Made by a program: the position numbers and the translations under genes. A model generated the notes under the pieces. That model did no database searches and had not been told where the DNA came from. It saw only the letters and a program-made list of their open reading frames with translations. Positions 1 to 10,358 of a stretch of 64,000 nt of DNA are shown one piece after another (the first letter of the stretch is position 1; every line of letters starts with the position of its first letter). The DNA is from Favolaschia claudopus (Eukaryota > Basidiomycota > Agaricomycetes > Agaricales > Mycenaceae): positions 186,001-250,000 of the forward strand of contig JAWWNJ010000108.1 of assembly GCA_037176885.1 (NCBI GenBank), read 5' to 3'.

Positions 1-745
1 ATCTTAAGCTAAGCTGGCTGGCGAACGGCGAACGTGTCTGCTATAACCTGAACCACGTCCGAGACCGTACTATCTTCTCAGGTTCTTCGGGTTGGTGGTC
101 TCGGCTTTGCGCGAAGAAGGTTCTCTCGGATAATTGAATTAGACTTCGACGCGGACATGTGAGCTTGCGAGGGAACAGAAACAGTCATTCGGCTGCTCTC
201 GGTGTGCGATACCGTCGTGTAATTGACATCGGACTATGGAGGAAGAGGAGAGAGCATTGCCTCAGAGCAAGTGTCTGTATCTGAATCGGCAAAGGCAAAC
301 TTATCTCTTTTAAATTCCTTCATTCTCAATCTGCAGCGTACTGCAATATTGTACATGGTTCATTGGTTAGACCTCCATCATTCTTGCGCCTCTAAAGCCA
401 CAGCACTGTGTCAAGGAGGATAGGAAAATTACTACAGAAGGACGGTAAGTGTGTTTCACTTGCATATCGCTACAAGCCTTCCTGCGTGAAGGGGGGCAAT
501 CGTAGAGATGAGTAAGTTATTAGAGAATGTAGTGGCGTATAGGTTCCATGGAGTGAGTGAGTGGATGATATGCATGCGTTGGATGTATGGTAATGGACGA
601 ATTGATGCTCGATTAACCAGAGATGACTTGCGCTTTATGTATGATTGCCCATGCTGGGCGGCGACCCAAAGAAAACGACAGAAATGCCGGCGAGAGTGGG
701 CGGCGACAGGCGAATGGAGCGTTTCCGCTTCGGTGGGGGCACTGG
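1..745. other. No gene seen; 3' flank of the first gene
   Basis: About 0.75 kb at the left edge. It contains only short overlapping ORFs without family motifs or splice-joined frames. Part of it is probably the 3' untranslated region of the minus-strand gene that stops at 746. Nothing else is supported. Confidence 0.5.
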
Positions 746-2582
746 CTAATTGCCCCACGAAGGCAACCCACCCCGCTGCCGCGTCGACCCCCTCCCCGCC
801 GCAACATTCAAATACACCTCCCCATCCTCCGAGCCATCCTCGCCGCCACGCGCATCCTCACCATGACCACCCCTCGCCCTCCCCCAACTAAGACTAAGGC
901 TCCACCGCTTATTACCCTCCGCCCCAGGCAGCGGCGGAACAGGCGGAATGTCTCCCTGCCCATGTCCATGTATTTGCCCATCGAGCTCAAGACACCTCCT
1001 CAGACTCCGCACACTCCGGCTTCTCTCCATCGCCGCCGGACCCGCATGTCTCGAAGGTATAAGTATCCTCGCGAGCGTCAACTCCTCCTCGCCCTCCGAA
1101 CTCGCGTCGCTTTCCCCCGAGTCGAGAGCACTCCCATCACTCCTACGAGGGGGAGAAAGTAGTTGTGCACCAGCCGCTGTGGTACCCCAACCACCAAGGA
1201 ACCTCGAGCGCGCGAGCTCGAGTTTCAACTGCTCCGGATCCGGCAGCTCAAACTGCCCACGCAAATCGAGGTCCGCAGCCCGTGCCTTGCCCTTGTCGCG
1301 CCGCACAGGCGAAGACCCGCGACTCCGACATACGACGCGACCGACGCTCACCTGACTCTCGCTACGCTTCGCGCGTGCGGTGGAGAGACGGGTGGTTAAC
1401 AATGGAGGCGCGAGGGATGCGTTGGCGTTGGCATTCGTCCGGTCGCTCAAACGCCCCCGAGTCTTCACGGAGACAGTGCGTCCGAGCTTTGCCGCGCTGG
1501 CAGGCGCAGGGGAGCCCGAGATCGGCGGGAGGGCGGGGGCGGCAAAGTATTCGCGTGCGCGCTTGACGTTGTCCATCCAATTCGTCGGCATGCGCGGGAC
1601 GATGGTGGGACTGAGGAGCGACTCTTCTTCGGCATCGTCCGTCATGCGGGTGTACGTTGGTGGTGTACTTTGTGGGCGGTCAAAGGAGGTCATGTGTCGG
1701 AGATATGTGGAGGCACGAGTGGGTGTCGGCTGTTGCGGAGGAGGAGGGGAGGCGACGATGCTCGTGCGGGAGGATGACGGGTGATGCTGGTAGTAGCGGT
1801 TAACAGGCCGTTGGGGTTTGGGTTGATGAAGGGACGGAAGTTGCTGGAGGAGATCGTCGGAAGGTAATGGGGGAACGATCGAGTCGACCCGGTGGTGGCG
1901 TTGCTGCATGTCCGCGACACTACGGCGGGGCGATAGGGGCCCAGCCTTGCTATCACGGCGAACAGACGGCCGTTGGGTTGGACTATCTGTGACGGGGTTG
2001 CGGCGTGATTGCTGCTGTGAGACGGAGCTGCGAGTGGCATGCGGGCGTGGGGTGCGATTCAGTGAGGGTGAAGATGGCGGAGAGTAAACTGGTACTGCAA
2101 TTTCGGTATCTGGGTCTTCTTCGCGCTTGAGGCTCGAGGTGCGACTAGGTACAAGGTTGGACAGAAAACCGACGAATGTAGAGCCCAGATTCGGACTTTT
2201 CGTCTCATCCTGAGAAGCAGTCCGTTCGGTTTCGGGAGTGAATATCCGTGTTTCTTTGTAGCCTGCTTCGCGCAGTAAATCTTCTAGACGCTCGTAGGTC
2301 TTGGAAGTGCCTCTTCTATGTAACGGCACGCGCCCGACGCCCTCTGGATACGGTTTGCGAGTGCGACCGGCGGGGCGGGGAGGTGGGGTTGTGGGTTCGG
2401 TGGTGGACCCGGCAGAGTTGAAGTTTGAATTCGAGGGCGAAAGAGAAGGCGGTGAGGGCGAAGTTTGGTCTCTGGGAGATGGGGGAGTCGGGATGATATT
2501 GTAACTCGCCTAGAATCGTCAGAGACCCTTCAAAACAATGGGAAAGCCTGCCAAGTACCTTGTCGTGCAAAGGGCGAGCCAT
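746..2582 (-). CDS. Disordered Ser/Pro/Arg-rich protein, function unknown
   Basis: Two exons on the minus strand: 2582-2559, which encodes MARPLHDK, and 2509-746. They are joined across a 49-nt GT-AG intron at 2510-2558; the frame is open after splicing and blocked by a TAG in the acceptor if unspliced. The product is about 595 residues. The only ordered-looking part is near residues 65-95 (YERLEDLLREAGYKETRIFTPE), which reads as a short amphipathic helix. A second conserved-looking patch is MPTNWMDNVKRAREYF. The rest is low complexity with many SPR, PPP and RS stretches and basic runs such as RRDKGKARA. There is no enzyme motif, signal peptide or membrane segment. An in-frame ATG at 2669 could add 29 residues. 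I do not recognise a named family. Real-gene confidence rests on length, the clean intron and biased composition. Confidence 0.65.
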
Positions 2583-3694
2583 GACGGCGTCGGCGCTGTC
2601 GCCTGATAGTCGTCGCTGGCGGTGAAACGGTGACAGAAAGTTGCCCGAGCCAATGGTAGTGAGTTGCACGTGTAAGCGTGTTGGTATCAGGATCTAATTG
2701 GTAAACCCCGGAGATTGCCTGTGGCAACTCTACATTGACGACGCCGCCGGTGACGACAACGACGATTGTTTTCGGGCGGGGTTGAGGAGATTTGAGGCAA
2801 AAGAAACGGAGAGAAATCCGAAGCTGGTTGACGTAGTGTTGAGGGATTAGCTAACGACGCGTCAATAAGCGCCAACAAATAATCGCGGGCAAGGGTTAGG
2901 GCTAAGGTTAGGGTTTAGTCGGTCTGAGTTGTCAAAAGTTGGGGTTTTCACGCACGTGAGTGTCATGTGAGTGCGGGGATGTGATCCGAAGTTCCGAGAC
3001 TAGGTTAGGGTTAGGATTCTCAATTTCCTTCAGACGTAAGTTATTTAACTTGAGTTGCAGCGCACTCGCGCACCGTATCTTGTCTGTAATATCAAGTCCT
3101 TTGAAGTGAAGCCCTTCAGGCTCATCGGAGAAGGCTACTCTATACACGCCTATATGATATGTTAGCCACCACATGCAATTTAATGCGAAAACGGTGCTGC
3201 CTTCAAACGAACTCAAAAGTACCGGCGACACCTCTCCCTGCTCGCCTCTGCTTCCACTGTCCCAGATTTCATCTCCGGGTTCACTGGGGGTAGCTTTATT
3301 TGTTTCGCGTCCGAAGAACGATCTCTGCTTAAATCGTCTCGCCACATCTGCGGTTCACATAGAGATTCCAACGCCACAGCAAACCACGTTTCTCTCAGCT
3401 TGTATAGAGAAATAATCTTCTGCCAGTGCACTAGCGGGTCAATCACAACTGCCTTTATCTCACCCCATCCCTTCGCCACCGAAGCGGCAAGGGGCAAGCT
3501 GCTAATTCATTTTAGTCAATCCTAACCAGCTGGTAATTCTTCAAACAACTCGAATCGCGCGGATGACTGAACGCATCCTCGGAGAAGGTTGGTAGTACAA
3601 AGGCCCTTCAATCCCCAGCTTTCCTTTTCGGCCTCAAGGCGTTACTTGATAAGAGCGGGTGGTGGAGTTCATCAATGCACCGCTCGGCGTCAGG
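2583..3694. promoter_or_regulatory. Divergent intergenic region with telomere-like TTAGGG motifs
   Basis: This 1.1 kb stretch lies between two divergently transcribed genes and must hold both promoters. Degenerate TTAGGG-type repeats occur at 2891-2917 (GGGTTAGGG, GGTTAGGG) and 3002-3015 (GGTTAGGGTTAGG). No coding frame with splice support was found. A TATA box could not be assigned. Confidence 0.4.
2891..3015 (+). repeat. Short interstitial telomere-like repeats
   Basis: Two clusters of two to three imperfect TTAGGG units, at 2891-2917 and 3002-3015, separated by about 85 bp of unrelated sequence. TTAGGG is the usual telomere repeat of filamentous and basidiomycete fungi. The clusters are too short to be a former chromosome end. 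They could be binding sites for a Tbf1-type factor, or chance. Confidence 0.45.
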
Positions 3695-5888
3695 ATGATC
3701 GCGACTCTCCTTGCCCTGGTCTTTGTCGGATGCATAGCTCGCCTCTTCAGCATTGGAAGACGAGAGCGCATGCTTCCTCCAGGTCTTCGATATCGTCTTA
3801 CATTTCCGCTTAATTTGATATCACCAACACTCTGCAGGTCCACCGACAATCCCAATCTTGGGGAACCTCCACATCCTACCTCAAGTAGATCAGTCGCACC
3901 TCAAGTAAGAGAAATACCAAACTGCAGTGCCATATCTCATTGTCTAGGTTCACGGAATGGGCGAGGAGATATGGCGATATCTTTTCGGTAATGTTCCTGC
4001 GAAATTCAGCTCTCTCTCTCTGCTCACGATTCTTTTAAGATCAAGATTGCCAGCAACACAATGGTTGTGCTGTCAAGTGCGACAACAATTAAGGAGATCG
4101 TCGACAAGACATCCTGGGCAGCCAGCTCAAGACCGCCGAAATACATATCCATTCTATCGGCTGGCGGGTATCATGTCTTGTTTGCAGGCGACAGTACGTG
4201 CCCTGCTATCCCGCTAATATAGCTGATGTGCCTTGACGCGACTATGCCTCCAGCACCGCTGCTCAGGAAAATAAGAAAAGCAATTGCCCGGTTTCTGTCT
4301 CCTGCTTACGCAATGCGACAATCACCCATCAGGAGCGCAGAAAGCATTCAGCTCCTATACGAGTTCATGGCACAACCGGAGGTCCCCACCCTCGTTTTTC
4401 CGATTATTGCAAGCTGAACCTGCGAGCCAGGATTTCCCTGAGTCCATCTGGAGATATACGCATTCTATCGCAATGGTGAGTATTTCTAGTCACGAGGGCC
4501 AGAAGGGTGATTTGACTCGCAGGAAGATCTCTACCTATGGTCATAGAGTACCGTCTGCCGCCTCGCCCACGGCGCAGTATTTCATGGAAGTGTGTATCGA
4601 TTCTCAGCATATAGCGCAATCCACTTTAACCTCCCTCCAGCTCCTCCATCAATCTTCGCGAATCCATGTCCACGGCAACTTCCCCCCAATCGACCTAATA
4701 CCCGTACTCAAATATCTCCCGGAGTGGTGGGCCCCATGGCTCGCTATCAGCCGCCGCAGTCGAGCCCAAACAGCCGCCTTACATTGCGAATTCACAGAAG
4801 CGGCCAAATCGCGTGTTAGCTCAGTTAAACCTGCGGACGACGCCGCTTGGCAGGGCGAATGTTTCATCAGCTTTATTTCGAAGATGGGTCTTTCTCCGAA
4901 AGAGTTCGATACGTTCTCGGAGGTGTTTTATTTATGCAGCGGAGCGTGAAGATGATTGTTTTGGTATAGGTATTCTGCCTTTACAATGACGGAGGCAGGC
5001 ACCGACACCACTGCGACATATTTGCGCTCCCTCGTCCTGATACTTGCAGTCTACCCTGAGTACCAGGAGCGCGCACGGCAGGAGATCGACGACGTCGTTG
5101 GACTGGCGCGGCTTCCCGAGCTAGCGGACTTTTGTCAAATGCCTTTCACCGACGCGCTAATTAAAGAGGTTATACGCATACAACCGATTTTTCCGACTGG
5201 GATTCCACATTACACGACTGAGGATATCCGCGTAGGTTTACCGGTACCGTCCGCACAGATGGTCTATTATTCATAGCTATTTCGCCTTGATAGTACAAGG
5301 ACTACATCATACCAAAGAACACGATTGTCATGATGAATAACTGTACGTGCTTCGCCACTACCATATTCATGTCCACTGAGTCAGTTGAACAGATTCGATA
5401 TTTCGGAATCCAGACATCTTCGATGAGCCCGACGTATTCAACCCAGAGCGATACATCCAGTCCGAACACGGAACGCGCGATGGGATGGACTCTGATTTTC
5501 GGGACAATCTCATTTTCGGTGCCGGGAGGGTGAGTTGCTCGATCGATTCTCCACGCAGAATGGTTAATGAATGGAGAAGAGGATTTGCCCGGGTGAATCC
5601 ATGGCTCGAAACACGATACAACTAACGACTATGCGGCTCATCTGGGCCTTCTCCTTCTCATCCGCTGTCGACCCTCAAACCTCGCGACCTGTCGCAAGGG
5701 ATCTTGACTTCTATGATCCTGTGAGGGTGCTGAGATTAGACTGCTTTCCGCTGACTCCGCACTAGAGTTTCATGATGATGCCTTATCCGTTCCGGTGTAC
5801 GATTCAGGTGCGGAGTGGGGATCGACGAGAAGTGATATTGAGGGCTTATGACGATGCAAAGGAACTGTTGCAGCGGTATGAGCGTTGA
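3695..5888 (+). CDS. Cytochrome P450 monooxygenase, microsomal
   Basis: Thirteen exons give one open frame of 520 residues: 3695-3782, 3838-3904, 3948-3987, 4040-4193, 4254-4381, 4431-4475, 4527-4589, 4641-4912, 4970-5231, 5300-5342, 5393-5529, 5580-5720, 5766-5888. In order: an N-terminal membrane anchor (about residues 2-20), the LPPGP hinge and PILGNLH, the I-helix AGTDTT, the K-helix ExxR (KEVIR), the FNPERY motif and the haem loop FGAGRRICPG with its cysteine ligand. All key motifs are intact and the length is normal. The family is E-class group I (CYP2-like); I cannot assign the CYP family or substrate. It would hydroxylate a small lipophilic molecule at the ER with a CPR partner. The exon 8/9 donor (GTTCTC at 4913) is weak, so that junction is less certain. 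The start is the first ATG before the anchor. Confidence 0.85.
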
Positions 5889-6147
5889 GCGGTGTATGTA
5901 GTTTGCTTTCATTCAGAATCATTGGTGTAGCGGACAGTTCTTGTGTTGGTCATAGTATGCAATGGAATATACACGCAGATTCTGGTTTGTTGCAAGACTT
6001 GGGTGCTGCGTAAAGCTTGTGTTTGAGAAGGGTATTCAGGTCTCCAACCCGAGTTGATCTATACCACATGTTGTGGACCTCTATAACACGGTGTCCATTT
6101 CTTTCAACCCTTATACACACCTTATTATATAACTCAGCACTACATAC
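5889..6147. other. Short convergent intergenic region
   Basis: About 260 bp between the P450 and the convergent ANL-family gene. It presumably holds both 3' ends. No other feature is visible. Confidence 0.4.
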
Positions 6148-8539
6148 TTACTGCTGCAACAGCCTAAACGCCCCATTCGTCTGCGCCGTCGCCCTTAACC
6201 CAGTCCCCACCCACCCCTCATCCTCACCAGACGGGATCGACACGTAACTCCTCTCCATACTCTCCAGCCTCCCCACCGTCGGCCCCCGCACCATCAAAAT
6301 CCCCACCGGATCCGCACCGTGGTTCTCCACCTGCTCGTCGTCCACCCCAACGAGCTTCGCCTCGACGTTGACGCTCGGCGGGCCGGTATGCGCGTTGGCG
6401 ATGCCGTCGACGGCGAGGTCTTGCAGGTCCAGGGCGTGCGACGCGAGGACGGGCCCGGCGACGAGGGGGTGGGAGTAGCAGTTGACGATGGGGATGGAGA
6501 GGGCGATGCGCGCGCGGGTGACGGTGTCGGCTGCGAATGTGCCTCCGCTAATGATAACGGCTCGCAATGAGGCCGCACCGTTGCCTACGACCTTGGAGCG
6601 GGCTGCATCGAATACCAGGCGGTCCCAGAGACTCTCTCTCGTCATGAATCCCTCGGAGATGGATGCTAATTTGTGGCGCCAACCGAACGGGAAGAGCAGG
6701 GACTTGCGCGCTTCCTTGAGAATTTCCGGTACAAGCGTATGGACGTGGTCGGGTTTGAAGAACGCGACGGTGGGAGAAGGTATGGTGTACGCTTTGAAGG
6801 AGAGTGCGTCTGTAACGTTGGCTTGGGGTGTATCTGAAATTGGCATTGATTACATGGGACTTGATACCAAGATCACCCACTCACATTCATTCTCATGGAA
6901 TAGCTTGGAGCTCTCAAGGGTCGCAAAGCTGGTTCCCTCGTAAATGGCCGTGTATGCGATGGCTCGTCCGTATGCGCTGCTCAAGGTGTGCGCCGAAACG
7001 ACGGTGTCCAGTTGCGAGAAGGCATGAGAGAGGGGAAGAAGTGCGCGCACAGCGGCTACCCCGGCAGTGATATTCTCGTGCGTAAGTTGCGCACCCTGAA
7101 TGTGCCCAGATTCGGATGAGAAGAACGACACGGTGAACACGTCGCTCGGTTCTACCGGGTTTCAACAACAGAACTGACTCGGAAGTAGAAGGAGGAACAC
7201 ACTGGGAATAGGGCTGATGATTTTTTCGACGCGGACGCCCTCGCGCTCGACGTCGGACCAGCGGAGGACGTTGACCTTGCTTGCGACGCTGGCCATGGTC
7301 TGCGGGCTGGGTTCGCCGACCACGATGATGGTGTGGTTGCGGCCGCCTTCGCCAGAGTCATAGATTAGTTCAAGAATTTGAGGAAGCATCGAGGCGTGAG
7401 TGATGATGGCCGAAGGAGGATGCGAATCGAGAACCGAGGCGAGTAAGTTTGAGGCGGAGAGGGTGAAGGAGGGTATGGAGTGAGAGGCGAGAGCGAGGTC
7501 GGCGATGATGAACTCGATGCAGTCGTTCAAGAGGAGGAGGACGTTGGATTCTCCGACTTCGAGACCACCGAGGCGGAGGAGACCAGTACCGAAGGCTGCA
7601 ACACGGTCTTGTAGAGTCGGGTTGCTGATCTGTGGACATGAGATACAGTGTCGAGGATGATAGAGAAACCACAACATACTTTGGTAGACCATAACGTCCT
7701 GGACGCATCCGAGTCCGGTTTGATGAGGTCGGCCAGAATGTGGACGTCCTTGCCCGGACGTAACGGAAACTGTGTAGACATAAATGAGTAACCATTGACT
7801 CGAAGGCGGCAGGAAGGGAAACAATAGGCAACGCGACAGATAGCGAGTCGTCACTTTGCATACGCAAATCGTACACGACTGGCTTCACCACTCTCCATGA
7901 ATCAAGGTTCAAAAATCGCCTGATGTCCAGCCATAAAATAGAGTAAATCAGCCAGAGTCGGGCTGAAATCCTGCGCGCGAGAAATCTTTTGAGAGATGGG
8001 GGCAAATCACCGGCCAGAATGGGGCTGTTGAGCAACAAAACCAGCAAAGATTCGACGGTTTTGAGCTCAATTTCGCTCAGAAACGATCCAAAGTTGTTCA
8101 TGAGCGGCTCCGGGCGAAAAAAACCAAATTTTCCCCCAAATGTCCGTCTGAAATAGAGTAAATCAGACCCTCAAAGGGCCGAATTCATAAAGTAAAACGG
8201 CCCAAATTCTGAGCGCCATCCCGACGGACCCCACTAGACTTGGGGTACAAACCACTGCTTGCTGAAGGCTTTCCGAAGCCCAAAATTTTCTGCGGCGGCA
8301 GCAACAAGTGTGGAGTGTAGACTTACGCGGCCCATTAACCCTGTTCCATAATTCCTGTAAACGGCACTTTCGCCTGCATGTCTGACGCGAGCGACGTCGC
8401 TTTGCCTGCCGAGAAGAATGGGATGAACGAGGGGCTGGGGCTTGTAGAGGTTATTAAGGAGGAAGACGGTGGCGGCGATGAGACCGAGAAGAATGGTTGT
8501 ATCGTCTGTGACGAGGTAGTCGGACAGTAGCGACGCCAT
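6148..8539 (-). CDS. Adenylate-forming (ANL / acyl-CoA synthetase-like) protein, probably inactive
   Basis: Five exons on the minus strand: 8539-8327, 7769-7680, 7629-7203, 7151-6885, 6833-6148, giving 560 residues. The N-terminus has a hydrophobic segment (TTILLGLIAATVFLL, residues about 13-27), as in membrane-associated long-chain acyl-CoA synthetases. The fold is recognisable from LQDRVAAFGTGLLRLG, NVLLLLNDCIEFIIADLAL, the segment ending in LTHENITAGV and VIISGGTF. The P-loop position, normally [ST]SGTTGxPKG, reads SSESGHIQGAQLTH and lacks the Gly-rich core and lysine. No YGxTE adenine motif and no C-terminal GK catalytic lysine motif are visible. The protein may therefore be a pseudoenzyme or act non-catalytically. 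Length is a little short for the family (about 650). Intron 1 (7770-8326) is about ten times the usual length and carries an insertion. Confidence 0.75.
7860..8260. mobile_element. Repeat-like insertion inside intron 1 of the ANL gene
   Basis: Intron 1 of the ANL-family gene is 557 nt while its neighbours are about 50 nt. The extra sequence contains two copies of AAATAGAGTAAATCAG, at about 7937-7952 and 8152-8167, and a related ATAAAGTAAAAC at about 8189. It has no coding potential that survives inspection. Approximate limits are given because no clean target duplication or terminal repeat was found. It may be a decayed non-autonomous element. Confidence 0.45.
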
Positions 8540-9048
8540 GGCGGGTGAGAGGTGAAGTGGTCGTGAGATTGCGAGATAGCCGAGTGATGGCCGGTGAATT
8601 GCTTCAAGTGAATCCACCATCTTTTTGCTCTCATTCTACCGCGCTCGTTCATCCCCATTCTCGCGTTTTTGGCTATGCGTCTTGCTGCAATGGGTGCCTA
8701 TACTCCCAAGCCACGTACAGCTCTTTGGTTTTCGCTTTCATCTCGCGTCAAGACCTTCAAAACTGGCTGAGATTGGCCATCTATCGGCGCTTTGCACTCG
8801 TCCTTGCGCATCGTCTCTAGTCTGCTCAATTCACCTCCCCTCCCTCTCGGATCCTCCTCAACGACAACCTCAGACCCTTCCCAACCGACCCCCGCTGTTC
8901 TTTTTCTCGCAATCTCATTTTCCACGCCAGCCTGGTCTGTGCGTCGCAAATGAGTCCCGTGACATGAGTCGGCGAATCCACCCAAGTTTGTCCAACCTTT
9001 CTCTCTCTCCCCTCACTTCCTCCACACCTCCCGCCCTCAAATCCCTCC
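8540..9048. promoter_or_regulatory. Bidirectional promoter region, ANL gene / histone H1-A
   Basis: A 509 bp interval between divergent start codons. The H1-A side is a long pyrimidine-rich tract (about 8900-9040, many CTCTCTCC and CCTCC runs), typical of the core promoter and start region of highly expressed basidiomycete genes. No TATA box was assigned. Confidence 0.45.
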
Positions 9049-10358
9049 ATGCCTGCTGCTGCGACCAAGAAGACTGCTCACAAGGCCTCCAAGGCCTCTA
9101 GCGCCGCCAAGAGCACCGCCCATCCGTCGTGGATAGACATGATCAAGGTCCATTCGACGTTCTCTTCAAGTCCGCCGTTATTGATCTCCCGCCAGGAATG
9201 CATCATCGCCCACCCAGAAGAGGCTCGCAGCGGTGTCTCTCGCCCTCTCATCAAGAAGGTTTGTTCGTCGCTGCACGCACGCCTCGTCGTCGTGTTCTCA
9301 CCGCCATCATCATCACAGTTTGTCGAATCGAAATACAAAGTCGAACTCAATGCCTCTGCCGCCTCTCAACTCAACCGCGCTATCACATCCGGAAGCGAAC
9401 GCGGGACCTTTGTGCTGCCGAAGGGTGCGCGGTTTCTTGTTTTATTGTCATCCTCTTGCTCATCTCTCTCCAAGGCCCGTCCGGGAAAGTGAAACTCGCC
9501 CCGAAGGTTCGCGGGGAGGCTGCCAAGGAGGTAGTTCGCCCCCTCCGTCCTCATGATAACGTCCTCATCGTGGTTACAGAACTCCAAACCCGTCTCGAAA
9601 GCCAAACCATCCACTACTAAAGCATCCACCGCTGCAACTAAATCCAAACCCAAAGCAAAGCCTGCAACAAAGACGATGACAACCACCGCCAAGCCTGCGG
9701 CTAAAAAGGCTGCGGCGCCCAAGAAGACCGTCGCCGGGAAAGCCAAGGCAGCGCCTGCGAAGAAGACAACGACGGCGTCGAAGCGCGCACCGGCGAAGAA
9801 GGTGGGTAGCAGACGCTTCTTCCCATACTCAGATATATCAATGGTGAATGCGCAGGCTGTTGTCGGGAAGAAACCCGCTGCACCGAAGAAGACGGTAAAG
9901 AAGCCGACGATAGCTGCGGTGTCGACGACGAAGAAGGCGGCGCCGAAGAAGGGGGCTGCTACTAAGGTATGGTGTATCCTTTGCTGAGGTCCGCTCTGTC
10001 TCTTAAATGTATGTCCTAGGCTGCGGACAAACCCAAACCAAAGGCCAAGTCAACAACAGCAACGAAGGCCAAGCCCAAAGCCGCTGCTGCTGCCACGAAA
10101 GCCAAAGCTAAGCCTGCGTCATCCAAGGCGGCTGCAAAACCCGCGTCGTCGAAAGCTGCCGCTGCGAAGAAGCCAGCGTCGGGGAAGAAGGCTGCTGCTA
10201 AGAAGGTTCGTGTTGTTTCTTTTTTCGATCGTACGGACAGCTGGCTGACTTGACTGTGGATTGAATCGTAGGATACGGCCGCTCCCGCTGCCGACAAGGT
10301 ACGTTTATCGCGTCCATACTCCTTCGTCATTGAGCTAACGGCCGGACTGCAGTCATAA
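9049..10358 (+). CDS. Linker histone H1 (paralogue A)
   Basis: Nine exons: 9049-9147, 9196-9258, 9319-9424, 9475-9530, 9580-9801, 9856-9966, 10020-10205, 10272-10298, 10353-10358, giving 291 residues. The last exon is just TCA TAA. The globular winged-helix (H15) domain spans about residues 25-95: HPSWIDMIK, then SGVSRPLIKKF, ASQLNRAI and FVLPKG. A 190-residue tail follows, made almost only of Lys, Ala, Pro, Ser and Thr. It binds linker DNA at the nucleosome dyad and compacts chromatin in the nucleus. From the tail onward introns fall in phase 0, mostly just after a lysine codon. A second H1 lies at 29984. Family assignment is firm. Confidence 0.92.

Noticed and set aside
508..1162. Plus-strand ORFs of 127 and 179 residues over the first gene
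   Set aside because: They are antisense shadows of the GC-rich disordered minus-strand gene and have no motif.
4810..4835. tRNA-like GTTAGCTCAGTT
   Set aside because: It lies inside a P450 exon, with no matching acceptor stem or TPsiC arm.
4284..4949. Apparent frameshifts in the middle of the P450
   Set aside because: All frame changes are explained by GT-AG introns at 4382-4430, 4476-4526, 4590-4640 and (with a weak donor) 4913-4969; the joined frame has the normal 520 residues.
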